Below, piece by piece: positions 1 to 8,182 of a stretch of 31,921 nucleotides of DNA (positions within the stretch are counted from its first letter, which is position 1; every line of letters starts with the position of its first letter). Under the pieces are notes generated by a model. The model was not told the DNA's origin and made no database searches. It worked only from the letters and a program-made list of their open reading frames with translations. Origin of the DNA: Clostridiales bacterium UBA4644. Lineage in GTDB: Bacteria; Bacillota; Clostridia; Oscillospirales; Butyricicoccaceae. The translations under genes were made by a program, and so were the position numbers. The DNA is taken from assembly GCA_002405755.1 (NCBI GenBank), contig DHMK01000086.1:1-31921 (forward strand), written 5' to 3'.

Positions 1-83
1 CGGATGGCGTGGAGCACCTTGCCCCGCAGGCTGAACTTCACGTTCAGGTCCCGGACAGACAAAATCACTTCTTTTTGCATCAT
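1..83 (-). CDS. oppD: Oligopeptide ABC transporter ATP-binding protein OppD/DppD, N-terminus only (cut by window edge)
   Basis: Only the first 27 codons are inside the window. They read MMQKEVILSVRDLNVKF and then SLRGKVLHAIR, which is the usual first beta-strand region of an OppD/DppD-type ATPase, ahead of the Walker A motif. Two adjacent ATG codons (83 and 80) follow an AAGGAGG ribosome binding site that overlaps the oppC stop codon. The second ATG has the better spacing. The position directly after oppC, and the strand, fit an opp operon. The Walker motifs lie outside the window, so the assignment rests on these residues and on context. Confidence 0.75.
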   Translation of the reverse strand, partial: MMQKEVILSVRDLNVKFSLRGKVLHAI

Positions 84-92
84 GACCCCTCC

Positions 93-1778
93 TTACACAT
101 GGTTTCTCGGGTCTGCTGCATCAGAGAAGGCATTGCCCACCAGATAAAAGCAGATCGTAATGATGGAAAGAATAACAGCGGGAATGATCAGCTGGTACCG
201 CAGGGTGGGCGCCATCATCATGGCGCGGCCCTTGTTCACCAGGTTGCCCAGCGATGGCGTCTTGATGGGCAGGCCCAGGCCGATATAAGCCAGGAACACC
301 TCGGAGCCGATGGCGCCCGGGATGGCCAGCGCCATCTGCAGCATGACCACGGAGACCATCTGCGGCAGCAGATTTTTGACGATGATGCGCCGGGTCGGCG
401 TGCCCAGGCAACGGGAGGCCAGGTTATAATCCCGGTCGCGGATGATGACCACCTGGTTGCGGATAAAGCGGGCCAGGCCGATCCATCCGGTGATGCACAT
501 GGCGATGATGATGGTCTTGACGCCGGGCCGCATCACGTAGGAGGCCAGGATCAGGATAATGGTCGAGGGAATGTTGTTCACCAGGTTATAAAGCTCGGTG
601 AACAGGAAGTCCAGCTTGCGCACATAGCCCCAAAGCAGACCGCCCAGAATGCCCACAAAGGCGTTCAGCGCAGCCACGATCAGGCCGATGAGCAGGGAGG
701 TGCGGGTGCCGGACCACATACGGGCCCACAGATCCTGGCCGATATCGTTGGTGCCGAACCAGTAGATCTTATTGGGCCGCTGATTCTCCACAAAGCCGGC
801 CACCGGAGAGACATTGGTGGGCTCGGCCACGCGGGCGTAAGCGGGGTTGATGCACTTCTGGCTGCCGTCCTCAGAGGAAATCGTCAGCTTGACCTGATCC
901 TCAGGAACGAAGGCATAATACCAGTTGTCCTCCAGATGGGTAAACTCTACAGGCGCCTTTGCAGAGCCGTTGAGCATACCGGAGCCGATGACATTGGGCT
1001 TGCCCCAGTCCTCCGGCATCTGCAGGTAGGTCAGGACTGTTCCGGCGGGAACATTTTCGATCAGGTCGCCATCAGTCTGCTTGGAGCTGGAGAAATAGGC
1101 ACCCATGCCGCTGTTGGTCATGCCCAGTGTGATCCAGACAGCCTGCTGATAGGTAGTTTCCTTGCCGTCCTCGGAGGTGATATAGAGATAAGGCGTCGCC
1201 GTGGGCACCAGGACATAATACCAACCCTGATTCTTGGGAGAAAGCGCACCGGTCAGCTCGCTGGCGACCTTATCGTCGCCCTGGCAGAAGAATCGGGGCG
1301 TGCCCCAGGAATCCGCCACCCGCACATAGGCCAGCGTCATCCCATCGGGAATCTCCACAGGATAGCCCTTGCTGGTCTGCCGGACGCCGGTGAGCGTGAC
1401 CTTGGAATCCTCCGCCACAGTGAGCCAGACAGCCTTGGGATCGTAATAATTGACCGTATTGGGGTCAAACTGGTTGGGCAGCAGGGGCTGGATGAAGGTA
1501 AAGATCATCAGTGCAAGCATAACGATCAGCATGGCCACTGCCACCTTGTTCTTGAAGAACATGATAACGGTGGACTTCCAATAGGAATAGTTGGAATAGC
1601 CAGTGCGCTCTGCGGCAGCCTCATCGTAGGAAGCGAGTTCAAACTCCGAAGCAGGCAGCAGCTTGATCTCCTCCGGGGTCAGATCGTCCTTGTCCGCAAG
1701 CGTCGCGGCCATGGTCTGCTGCGTGATGCCCTCTTCCAGCTTTCCGCTGATCTTGTTTTTGGGAGAATACTTGCTCAT
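93..1778 (-). CDS. oppC: Oligopeptide ABC transporter permease OppC with a large extracellular insertion of two repeated modules
   Basis: This is an inner permease subunit of a peptide-type ABC importer. The C-terminal permease domain (about residues 345-561) has the cytoplasmic coupling loop at 451-473 (YNLASRCLGTPTRR, then LLPQ) and ends in ADPRNHV, as OppC proteins do. Residues 71-98 form the first membrane segment. OppC proteins are usually near 300-350 residues and this one has 561. The excess is about residues 114-317, in the loop between membrane segments 1 and 2, which faces outward in this family. The loop holds two copies of one module: AVW, then a DGMTLAYV/AGTVLTYL strand, DSWGTP/EDWGKP, WYYVLVP/WYYAFVP and ITSEDG/ISSEDG. 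The pattern resembles starch-binding modules of the CBM26 kind, but that is inference. The start overlaps the oppB stop as ATGA and has a GGAGGGAG site. Confidence 0.92.
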   Translation of the reverse strand: MSKYSPKNKISGKLEEGITQQTMAATLADKDDLTPEEIKLLPASEFELASYDEAAAERTGYSNYSYWKSTVIMFFKNKVAVAMLIVMLALMIFTFIQPLLPNQFDPNTVNYYDPKAVWLTVAEDSKVTLTGVRQTSKGYPVEIPDGMTLAYVRVADSWGTPRFFCQGDDKVASELTGALSPKNQGWYYVLVPTATPYLYITSEDGKETTYQQAVWITLGMTNSGMGAYFSSSKQTDGDLIENVPAGTVLTYLQMPEDWGKPNVIGSGMLNGSAKAPVEFTHLEDNWYYAFVPEDQVKLTISSEDGSQKCINPAYARVAEPTNVSPVAGFVENQRPNKIYWFGTNDIGQDLWARMWSGTRTSLLIGLIVAALNAFVGILGGLLWGYVRKLDFLFTELYNLVNNIPSTIILILASYVMRPGVKTIIIAMCITGWIGLARFIRNQVVIIRDRDYNLASRCLGTPTRRIIVKNLLPQMVSVVMLQMALAIPGAIGSEVFLAYIGLGLPIKTPSLGNLVNKGRAMMMAPTLRYQLIIPAVILSIITICFYLVGNAFSDAADPRNHV

Positions 1779-2716
1779 CTGGCTCCCTCCTTCTTGGAAA
1801 AGCTGATGCGGGGATCCACGATGCCCATCAGAATATCGCCCAACAGCAGGCCGACGATGCTCAGGCTGGCAAAGATCACGATCAGCGCCAGCACCATGTT
1901 GTTATCCTGCCGCTTGATGACATCCACCAGCAAGCCGCCCATACCGGGAATGGAATAGAGAGACTCGGTATAAATGGAGCCGGAGATGGTCAGCAGGATG
2001 GAGCCGGGGATCAGGTTGACCATGGGCACCACAGAGTTGCGAAACACATGGCGGAACCAGATGGCGGAATTGGGAACGCCCTTGGCCCGGGCCAGCTTGA
2101 TGTAATCCTTATTGGTCTCGTCCACCATATACCGGCGCAGCCACATGGCATAGCTGGAGATGGAGGGCAGAGCCAGGGAGATCACAGGCAGGATCAGCGA
2201 GGACCATTGATCCTCCTTATACAGCATGCTCACGTTCAGCCAGGTGGAGCCGTAGAGCTGGATGAAGATGAAGTAAACGGCGTTGGGAACGGCCTGGATA
2301 AAGACGATATAGGCGTTGCCCAGCTTGTCCATAAAGCGGCCCTTGCTGCGCGCCATCAGGACGCCCAGGATCATACCCAGCGGCAGGCTCACCGCCATGG
2401 AGATCAAGCCCACCTTCATGGAGATGCCCATTTTGGACGCGATAATACCGGAAATGGGTGCGTTCACGCGATAGCGATAGGAAATGCCGAGATCGCCCTT
2501 CAGCAGATTGCGGATGAACCGGAAGACCTGCTCATACAGCGGGTCGTTCAGACCCATTTTTTCCAGGCCCACCTTGATCTGGACCGGAGAAAGCTTTTCG
2601 TAGTTATTGAAGTAGCCTTCCTCTGGCATGAAGCGCAGCAGCGCGAAGATGACCGCGATCAGGATCACCAGCGTCAGCAGCGACCGGAGAAGGCGCTTGA
2701 TCGAGTATTTTAACAC
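1775..2716 (-). CDS. oppB: Oligopeptide ABC transporter permease OppB/DppB
   Basis: This is the second membrane subunit of the importer. Its 313 residues are a normal length. The N-terminal membrane segment (about 8-28) is followed by the family-typical LNDPLYEQVFRFIRNLLKGD region and GISYRYRVNAPI. The EAA coupling loop is DYIKLARAKGVPNSA (about 204-218), and the C-terminus has the SIPGMGGLLVDVI motif and ends in DPRISF. The start codon is GTG at 2716, behind AAAGGAGA at good spacing. No ATG alternative improves on it. The gene is 182 bases downstream of oppA and overlaps oppC by four bases, so the permeases are translationally coupled. Members of this family move peptides, but also nickel, glutathione or opines, so the substrate cannot be read from the sequence. 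Confidence 0.93.
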   Translation of the reverse strand: MLKYSIKRLLRSLLTLVILIAVIFALLRFMPEEGYFNNYEKLSPVQIKVGLEKMGLNDPLYEQVFRFIRNLLKGDLGISYRYRVNAPISGIIASKMGISMKVGLISMAVSLPLGMILGVLMARSKGRFMDKLGNAYIVFIQAVPNAVYFIFIQLYGSTWLNVSMLYKEDQWSSLILPVISLALPSISSYAMWLRRYMVDETNKDYIKLARAKGVPNSAIWFRHVFRNSVVPMVNLIPGSILLTISGSIYTESLYSIPGMGGLLVDVIKRQDNNMVLALIVIFASLSIVGLLLGDILMGIVDPRISFSKKEGAR

Positions 2717-2852
2717 GTTGTATCTCCTTTATTTCTTCCTGTTGGATCGACGGGCGACCGCCGGCAGGATTCGGGGAAAGCGTTCGGAAATTTGAACCGG
2801 CCCCGCTCCGAAAAAACAGAGCAGAGCCGCTTTCCGGTTGTTTCGCAGGAAT

Positions 2853-2876
2853 GCTGGGGCACTTGCGTGCCCCAGC
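2853..2876 (-). terminator. Intercistronic stem-loop between oppA and oppB
   Basis: A perfect 9-bp stem (GCTGGGGCA against TGCCCCAGC) closes a 6-base loop just after the oppA stop codon. No run of T follows on the minus strand, so it is unlikely to be a full terminator. Stem-loops in this position often protect the binding-protein mRNA or reduce read-through, so that the lipoprotein is made in excess over the permeases. That role is inferred. Confidence 0.6.
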
Positions 2877-2898
2877 GATTATTGGATCATCGGTCAGA

Positions 2899-5079
2899 TC
2901 AGTTCTGGCTCAGAGCCTCATTCCAAGCCGCAAGCTGCGCGTCATACATATCCTGAGACATAGCAGTCTTATAGACATGCTGGCCCTTATAACGGCTGGA
3001 GGACTGGCCCATCATGGCGAACTGGCCCTCGAAGGAGTTCAGCTTGGTGGCCTGGTAAGAGCCGCCGCCAATGAACATGGGAATCACGATAGCATGGTCC
3101 AGATAGAAGGCTTCTGCAGCGGCGAAGGCCTCATAGCGCTCGTCCATATCGGTGACGCACTCGCGGGCATGGTCGACCAGCGCGTAATACTCATCGATCA
3201 GAGCATTGGTCTCATCGGTCTTGGTATCCTGGAAGACTCTGTAGGTGTCGGTATCGTGGCAGAAGAAGTTATAGTTGTTCTCACGATCGAAGGGATCGGC
3301 CCAGGTTTCAGGATCCATGAAGTCGGCACCCCAGTTCAGCTCCTGCAGCGCATAGTTGCCGTTGCGGCGGGTCTCGTTCAGGAAGGAGTTACCGGCATAT
3401 TCGAGAACAATGATGTCAATAAAGTCAGAACCCAGCAGGCCTTCCAGCTGCTGCTCCAGCAGGACGGAGGCATTGCCCCAGGCAGAGCTGGAGGGCAGAT
3501 AGTTCACAGGAGCCTTGATTGGGAAGGTTGCGCCGGCGGCTTCCAGTTCAGTCTTGGCCAGATCGCGGTACTTGATGGCCTCAGACTCGTTGAAGCTCTC
3601 GGTCTCGGTGTACTTGGCCAGAGCGCCGTAGTTGACATAGTCCTTGCCGTCGTTCACGGCGAAGCCCTTGGGCGTGACAGTGTTGATCAGGTGCATCTGA
3701 GCATCATCGCCCGGGAAACGGGCAGCGGTATACTGTTCACGGTTCAGGCCGTGGAAGATGGCCTTGCGGAAGTTTTCGTTGTTGACAGCCTTGACCCAGT
3801 TCTCGGGTTCATACTCAGCATCGAACTTGGGCTCGAAGCAAAAGCCGAAGAAGTAAGAATAATCGCCGATCACGCGGCTGGTGCAGATCATTTGAGACTT
3901 TTCGGGATCAGACAGCCAGTCGTTGACGATATCGGAGCCGATGCTGCAGCCATCGACCTCGCCGCGCAGGAAGAGCTCGGTCTCCAGCGTGGCAGCCTCG
4001 GTGTTGTAGGTCTGTTCGATGCGCTCGATGTAGACATGCTCCGCATCCCAGTTGTTCTCATTCTTAACATAGATGCGCTTTTCCTGGGGATTGAAGGTCT
4101 CCAGAATGTAAGCGCCGTTGAACCACATGCTCTGATTGTCCAGAGCGTAGTTTTCGCCCAGCTCGTTCAGCAGAGAAGCGGGAGCGGGCCAATAGGTACC
4201 AAACTGCAGGGCGGTCAGGAAGTAAGGACGGGGCTTGACCAGGTGATACACCAGGGTGTAATCGTCCAGAGCCTCAACGCCCAGTTCCTCGGGCTTGACC
4301 TCGGGATACTCCTCATAGGTCTCGACCTTGCCGTCATCGGTCCAGATGACGGTGTAAACAACGCCGTTCTCAACGACGTAATCATCGCAGATGACTTCGC
4401 CGTTTTCGTCCTTGCCCCAGGTCTCAGAGCCTTTATCCACGGCCACCAGCTTGGCGGCAGTGTATTCCAGCAACTCTGACGCATTGATGACCCAGCCGTC
4501 CATCAGATAGCTGTTGCCGCAGTCCATGGCGGAATCGCACATATAGCGGGCAGCGGCCACATAGTCGTGAGCCGTGACGGGATCCTTCTGGTTGCCAGCG
4601 GCGTCATACCAATACTGACCCTCGCGCAGATGGAAGGTCCACTTCTGGCCCTGGACTTCCACATTGATGGGATTGCCGTCCGCATCGGTGCTCTCCACGG
4701 TGTAGGTCTCCAGTTCGTCTTCCCAGGACTCCGCAGCGCAGGGAACGATGTTGCCGTAGCTGTCGTTCTCCACCAGGGAATCAATGGTGTTGGCGCCGAC
4801 CACCAGCTCATAGGTGGAACCGGAGATCAGGTAGTTCATGGTCGTGACTTCAGTGGAATAAACAGAGCGATAGACCTGCTCATCCGCATATTCACGACCA
4901 TCGGGGCCGACCTTGGCTTCGGAATTGTCCGGAGTCGTGGGGTCAGCAGGCGTGGGAGTCGGGTCGGTGTTGCTGGGCTGGTCGGTGTTGTCGGGCTGCT
5001 CGGTATTGTTGTTGCCGCAGCCGGCCACACACGCCAGAACCATCATCGCCGCCAGCAGCAGAGCGATATACTTCTTCAT
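2899..5079 (-). CDS. oppA: Oligopeptide-binding lipoprotein OppA (SBP_bac_5 family)
   Basis: This is the extracellular solute-binding subunit, tethered by lipid. The start at 5079 is chosen because AAAGGAGAG sits correctly before it and the protein then begins with a classic lipoprotein signal: MKKY, a hydrophobic stretch, and the lipobox VAGC with the acylated cysteine at residue 21. A disordered Asn/Thr/Pro/Asp-rich linker follows (about 22-60). The fold begins at YRSVYSTEVTTMNYL and has the WTFHLREGQYWYDAAG motif typical of family 5 binding proteins, and later NWGADFMDPETWADPF. At 726 residues it is longer than the usual 500-560. Extra length is visible near KLVAVDKGSETWGKDENGE, an acidic stretch inserted in the first lobe. 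Base use and amino-acid content (Asp, Glu, Asn, Tyr-rich) fit a secreted protein. It is the first gene of oppABCD. Confidence 0.93.
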   Translation of the reverse strand: MKKYIALLLAAMMVLACVAGCGNNNTEQPDNTDQPSNTDPTPTPADPTTPDNSEAKVGPDGREYADEQVYRSVYSTEVTTMNYLISGSTYELVVGANTIDSLVENDSYGNIVPCAAESWEDELETYTVESTDADGNPINVEVQGQKWTFHLREGQYWYDAAGNQKDPVTAHDYVAAARYMCDSAMDCGNSYLMDGWVINASELLEYTAAKLVAVDKGSETWGKDENGEVICDDYVVENGVVYTVIWTDDGKVETYEEYPEVKPEELGVEALDDYTLVYHLVKPRPYFLTALQFGTYWPAPASLLNELGENYALDNQSMWFNGAYILETFNPQEKRIYVKNENNWDAEHVYIERIEQTYNTEAATLETELFLRGEVDGCSIGSDIVNDWLSDPEKSQMICTSRVIGDYSYFFGFCFEPKFDAEYEPENWVKAVNNENFRKAIFHGLNREQYTAARFPGDDAQMHLINTVTPKGFAVNDGKDYVNYGALAKYTETESFNESEAIKYRDLAKTELEAAGATFPIKAPVNYLPSSSAWGNASVLLEQQLEGLLGSDFIDIIVLEYAGNSFLNETRRNGNYALQELNWGADFMDPETWADPFDRENNYNFFCHDTDTYRVFQDTKTDETNALIDEYYALVDHARECVTDMDERYEAFAAAEAFYLDHAIVIPMFIGGGSYQATKLNSFEGQFAMMGQSSSRYKGQHVYKTAMSQDMYDAQLAAWNEALSQN

Positions 5080-5123
5080 GGGTGTCTCTCCTTTTCGTTC
5101 GTTTGGGCTCTCGCCCTTTATTG

Positions 5124-5152
5124 TTGATAACTTTATCACAGCTTTCAGTAAA
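5124..5152 (-). promoter_or_regulatory. Candidate oppA promoter with overlapping palindrome
   Basis: On the minus strand TTTACT (5152-5147) and TATCAA (5129-5124) are 17 bases apart, each matching four of six positions of the vegetative consensus. The -10 region is covered by the inverted repeat TGATAACTTTATCA (5125-5138), which could be an operator. The match is modest, so this is a candidate only. It lies about 45 bases upstream of the oppA start. Confidence 0.4.
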
Positions 5153-5305
5153 AATCAATCATGCCTTGCGGATTTCCCCTGTCCCCATTTACTATTTCAG
5201 CGATTTGTGCAATAACTATCCCGTCACTTTGTTCATAATATCCATTGACTGTTACAGCTCTGTTACCTTTCCTTCGCTTTCCGGCGCTGCGCCGCCACAT
5301 TTTTC

Positions 5306-5334
5306 TTTACTTTTGCGGAAAGCTGTGTTATGAT
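5306..5334 (+). promoter_or_regulatory. Promoter of rpsO-pnp
   Basis: TTTACT (5306-5311) and TATGAT (5329-5334) are separated by 17 bases, matching four and five of six vegetative sigma-factor consensus positions. Transcription would start near 5341 and give a leader of about 105 bases before rpsO. Confidence 0.6.
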
Positions 5335-5445
5335 AGCCTTGCATGTCCAGGCGCTTAGTGGCCGGCCCGCTGCGGCCCCGGCCGCCACATTCCTCACACC
5401 GCCACTCAGCCCTCCGGACGATTTATTTTAAGGAGGAATATCCCC

Positions 5446-5712
5446 ATGATTCTCAAGGAAGCCAAGACCCAGGTCATCGAGAGCCACCGCCTGCATGAGA
5501 CCGACACCGGTTCTCCCGAGGTCCAGATCGCCATTCTCACCGCCCGCATCAACGAGCTGAATGAGCATCTGAAGGTGCATCGCAATGACAAGCACAGCCA
5601 GCGCGGCCTGCTGAAGATGGTCGGCCAGCGCCGCCGTCTGCTGGACTATCTCCAGCGGAAGGACATCGAGCGCTACCGTGCCGCCGTCGCCGCAAACAAC
5701 CTGCGCAAGTAA
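5446..5712 (+). CDS. rpsO: 30S ribosomal protein S15
   Basis: S15 binds 16S rRNA in the platform of the small subunit and bridges to the large subunit. The 88-residue protein is full length and shows the family signatures: HETDTGSPEVQIAILTARI near 17-35, then LNEHLKVHRNDKHSQRGLLKMV, ending RRRLLDYL and RY. The ATG follows AGGAGGAATATCCCC, a strong ribosome binding site. It is followed by pnp with two hairpins in the gap, the arrangement seen in many bacteria. S15 commonly represses its own translation, and the structured leader would suit that. Confidence 0.98.
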   Translation: MILKEAKTQVIESHRLHETDTGSPEVQIAILTARINELNEHLKVHRNDKHSQRGLLKMVGQRRRLLDYLQRKDIERYRAAVAANNLRK

Positions 5713-5723
5713 GCCAAAGCCTG

Positions 5724-5749
5724 GAAGGGGGACGGAAGCGTCCCCCTTC
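5724..5749 (+). terminator. Strong hairpin after rpsO, probably processing or partial terminator
   Basis: The stem GAAGGGGGACG / CGTCCCCCTTC pairs over 11 bases around a GAAG loop, twelve bases after the rpsO stop. The following bases are TGTGC, not a T run. I therefore read it as a 3' stability or processing element or a leaky terminator, leaving read-through into pnp. Confidence 0.65.
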
Positions 5750-5781
5750 TGTGCAATCCCGCCCCCGCTTCCCGGACGAGC

Positions 5782-5839
5782 CTTTTAGCAGTTGAAGGAG
5801 CGCAGAGCGCCGTCTCCGCCCTGCTTCAAATGCTAAGAG
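5782..5839 (+). promoter_or_regulatory. Long hairpin in the pnp leader
   Basis: The arms CTTTTAGCAGTTGAAG (5782-5797) and CTTCAAATGCTAAGAG (5824-5839) pair with one mismatch and one G-T pair, closing a 26-base internal region that can fold further. The hairpin lies about 50 bases before pnp. In E. coli and Streptomyces a duplex in the rpsO-pnp gap is cut by RNase III and then attacked by PNPase as autoregulation. A similar role here is inferred from position and shape. Confidence 0.55.
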
Positions 5840-5888
5840 CCGCCTCGGGAACCCACACATTATATATTAAGAAAGGTGGATCCCTGAA

Positions 5889-8015
5889 ATGGTAAAGCAT
5901 GCAACCTTCCCCAACTACCGCGTTTATGAGACCATGCTGGGCGGCCGCAGGCTCAAGGTAGAGCTGGGCAAGATGGCCGGTCTGGCCAACGGTGCGGCCC
6001 TGGTCTCCTTCGGCGACACGACCGTCCTCACCTGCGTCACCATGGCCAAAGCCCCCCGCGATGGCATCGACTTCTTCCCCCTGAGCGTTGACTTTGAAGA
6101 AAAGCTCTACGCCGTGGGCCGCATCCCCGGCAGCTTTATGCGCCGCGAGGGCCGTCCCGGCGAGCGGGCGATCCTGGCCTCCCGAATGATCGACCGCCAG
6201 ATCCGTCCCTTCTTCCCCTCTGATATGCGCAACGATGTTTGCGTCAACTGCACGGTCATGAGCGTGGATTACAACGAATCTCCCGAGGTGGCCGCCATGC
6301 TGGGCGCTTCCATCGCTCTGTCCGTCTCCGATATCCCCTGGAAGGGCCCCATTGCCGGAGTCCAGATGGGCTACACCCCCGAGGAGAGCTATATCGTCTG
6401 CCCCAACAGCGATCAGTATAAGCGCTCTCAGCTGCATCTGACCGTGGCCGGCAGCATGGAAAAGGTCGTCATGATCGAAGCTGGCGCCGACGAGTTCCCC
6501 AACGATATGATGCTGGAGGCCATCAAGCGCGGCCACGCCGTCATTCAGGAGCTGATCCAGTTCATCCGCAACATCAAGGCGGAAAACTTTAAGGAGCCCG
6601 CCGTTTATCCCAGCATGAAGGTCTCCGAGGAGCTGTTTGAGGCCGTCAAGGGCTATGCTATGACCGCCGTCAAGGAAGCCGTGGATACCGACGACAAGAC
6701 CGTCCGCGACGCCCGCATCGATGCCATCACCGCCGATGTGACCGAGCATTTCGCCGCAGAATATCCCGACAGCGCCGCTCAGATCGGCGAATGCATGTAT
6801 AAGCTGCAGAAATATGTGGTCCGCCGCCTGATCCTGGACGAGGGCAAGCGCGTGGACGGCCGCAGCCTGACGGAGGTCCGTCCGCTGGCCGCCGAGGTGG
6901 GTCTGATCCCCCGCGTCCACGGCAGCGGCATGTTCACCCGCGGCCAGACGCAGGTGCTGACCATCTGCACGCTGGGCACTCTGCGGGACGCCCAGGAGCT
7001 GGACACCACCTTTGAAGAGACCGGCAAGCGCTTTATGCACCATTACAACTTCCCCAGCTACAGCGTTGGCGAGGCCCGGCCCTCCCGCAGCCCCGGCCGC
7101 CGGGAGATCGGCCACGGCGCACTGGCGGAAAAGGCCCTGCTGCCCGTGATCCCCTCTGAAGAGGAGTTCCCCTATTCCCTGCGTCTGGTGAGCGAGGTCC
7201 TTTCCTCCAACGGCTCCACCTCTCAGGGTTCCATCTGCGGCAGCACGCTGGCGCTGATGGACGCCGGCGTTCCCATCAAGGCCCCTGTGGCGGGCATCTC
7301 CTGCGGTCTGGTCACTGAGGGCGACCGTCATATCACCTTCACCGACATCCAGGGCATCGAAGACTTCTTCGGCGACATGGACTTCAAGGTGGGCGGCACC
7401 AAGAAGGGCATCACCGCCATTCAGGTAGACATCAAAAACGACGGCCTCACCTACGAGATCATCGAGGAAGCCTTTGAAAAGACCCGCAACGCCCGTCTGG
7501 ACATTCTGGACGAGATCATTCTGAAGGCCATCCCCGCGCCCCGTCCCGAGGTCAGTCCCTTTGCCCCCAAGATGCTGAAGATCACCATCAATCCCGATAA
7601 GATCCGCGAGGTCATTGGCAAGGGCGGCGCGGTCATCCAGAAGATCACCGCCGAGACCAACACCAAGATCGACATCGAGGACGACGGCACCGTCTGCATC
7701 GCGGCGGTCAACGCCGCCGATGGCGAAAAGGCCCGTCAGATGATCGAGGCCATCGCCAAGGATCCCGAGGTGGGCGATCTGTTCTACGGCAAGGTCACCC
7801 GCATCATGAACTTCGGCGCCTTCGTGGAGATCGCTCCCGGCAAGGAGGGCCTGATCCGCATCAATCAGCTGGACAATCGCTTTGTGGAAAAGGTGGAGGA
7901 TGTTCTGAATATCGGCGACGAGACCTGGTGCAAGGTCATCGAGATCGATGAGAAGGGCCGCATCAACCTCTCCCGCAAGCAGGCGCTGAAGGAAATGGCT
8001 GAAAAGGGCGAATAA
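5889..8015 (+). CDS. pnp: Polynucleotide phosphorylase
   Basis: PNPase degrades RNA 3' to 5' by phosphorolysis, releasing nucleoside diphosphates, and acts as a trimer in RNA turnover. The 708 residues show the full architecture: first RNase PH domain (about 12-145), helical linker (about 146-235), second RNase PH domain (about 325-545), KH domain (560-620, with the GKGG loop at 577-580) and S1 domain (628-698). The second PH domain has SSNGSTSQGS near 439-448, and the acidic catalytic site EDFFGDMDFK gives D492, D498 and K500. The start follows AAAGGTGG. The gene sits downstream of rpsO, behind two hairpins that may control its expression. A long open frame on the opposite strand is a compositional shadow. 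Confidence 0.98.
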   Translation: MVKHATFPNYRVYETMLGGRRLKVELGKMAGLANGAALVSFGDTTVLTCVTMAKAPRDGIDFFPLSVDFEEKLYAVGRIPGSFMRREGRPGERAILASRMIDRQIRPFFPSDMRNDVCVNCTVMSVDYNESPEVAAMLGASIALSVSDIPWKGPIAGVQMGYTPEESYIVCPNSDQYKRSQLHLTVAGSMEKVVMIEAGADEFPNDMMLEAIKRGHAVIQELIQFIRNIKAENFKEPAVYPSMKVSEELFEAVKGYAMTAVKEAVDTDDKTVRDARIDAITADVTEHFAAEYPDSAAQIGECMYKLQKYVVRRLILDEGKRVDGRSLTEVRPLAAEVGLIPRVHGSGMFTRGQTQVLTICTLGTLRDAQELDTTFEETGKRFMHHYNFPSYSVGEARPSRSPGRREIGHGALAEKALLPVIPSEEEFPYSLRLVSEVLSSNGSTSQGSICGSTLALMDAGVPIKAPVAGISCGLVTEGDRHITFTDIQGIEDFFGDMDFKVGGTKKGITAIQVDIKNDGLTYEIIEEAFEKTRNARLDILDEIILKAIPAPRPEVSPFAPKMLKITINPDKIREVIGKGGAVIQKITAETNTKIDIEDDGTVCIAAVNAADGEKARQMIEAIAKDPEVGDLFYGKVTRIMNFGAFVEIAPGKEGLIRINQLDNRFVEKVEDVLNIGDETWCKVIEIDEKGRINLSRKQALKEMAEKGE

Positions 8016-8042
8016 TCCCTTCTTTTCTCTCACAAACTTCTT

Positions 8043-8070
8043 ATAGGCAGGCAAACGCCTGCCTATTTTT
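8043..8070 (+). terminator. Rho-independent terminator of rpsO-pnp
   Basis: ATAGGCAGGC and GCCTGCCTAT pair over 10 bases around an AAAC loop and are followed at once by a run of five T. It lies 27 bases after the pnp stop and ends the unit. Confidence 0.93.
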
Positions 8071-8083
8071 CAAAAATTTCGCC

Positions 8084-8102
8084 TGTCAACGGAGCGTTGA
8101 CA
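8084..8102. promoter_or_regulatory. Perfect palindrome upstream of the XRE-type regulator gene, candidate operator
   Basis: TGTCAAC and GTTGACA are perfect 7-base inverted repeats separated by GGAGC. The right arm contains a consensus -35 hexamer TTGACA, but no good -10 lies 16-18 bases beyond it, so I do not call a promoter. It sits between the pnp terminator and a gene for an HTH protein 80 bases away, a natural place for autoregulation. Confidence 0.45.
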
Positions 8103-8182
8103 AATCGAAACGCCAATTTGGTGGCCATTTTCTCCGGTTTTTGCTACGCTACAGCCAGCCTGAGAAAAGGAGATGCGAAATC

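Larger units (their letters stand above)
5080..5445. other. Divergent intergenic region between oppA and rpsO
   Basis: This 366-base gap holds no gene that I can support. The left part carries the candidate oppA promoter. The AT-rich centre (5150-5260) has no recognised element. The right part carries the rpsO promoter (5306-5334) and an rpsO leader of about 105 bases, with a GC-rich imperfect inverted repeat at about 5358-5388 (GTGGCCGGCC against GGCCGCCAC). S15 often represses its own mRNA through a structured leader, so the repeat is a possible regulatory fold, not proven here. Confidence 0.5.

Noticed and set aside
5826..8054. Long open frame on the minus strand opposite pnp (742 codons)
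   Set aside because: It mirrors the pnp codons exactly, has no family resemblance, and comes from the GC-rich third positions of pnp. Similar shadows opposite oppA, oppC, the ATPase, the ABC exporter genes, argS and the S41 gene were dropped for the same reason.
8097..8125. A promoter with TTGACA at 8097
   Set aside because: No acceptable -10 stands 16-18 bases after it. I kept only the palindrome.
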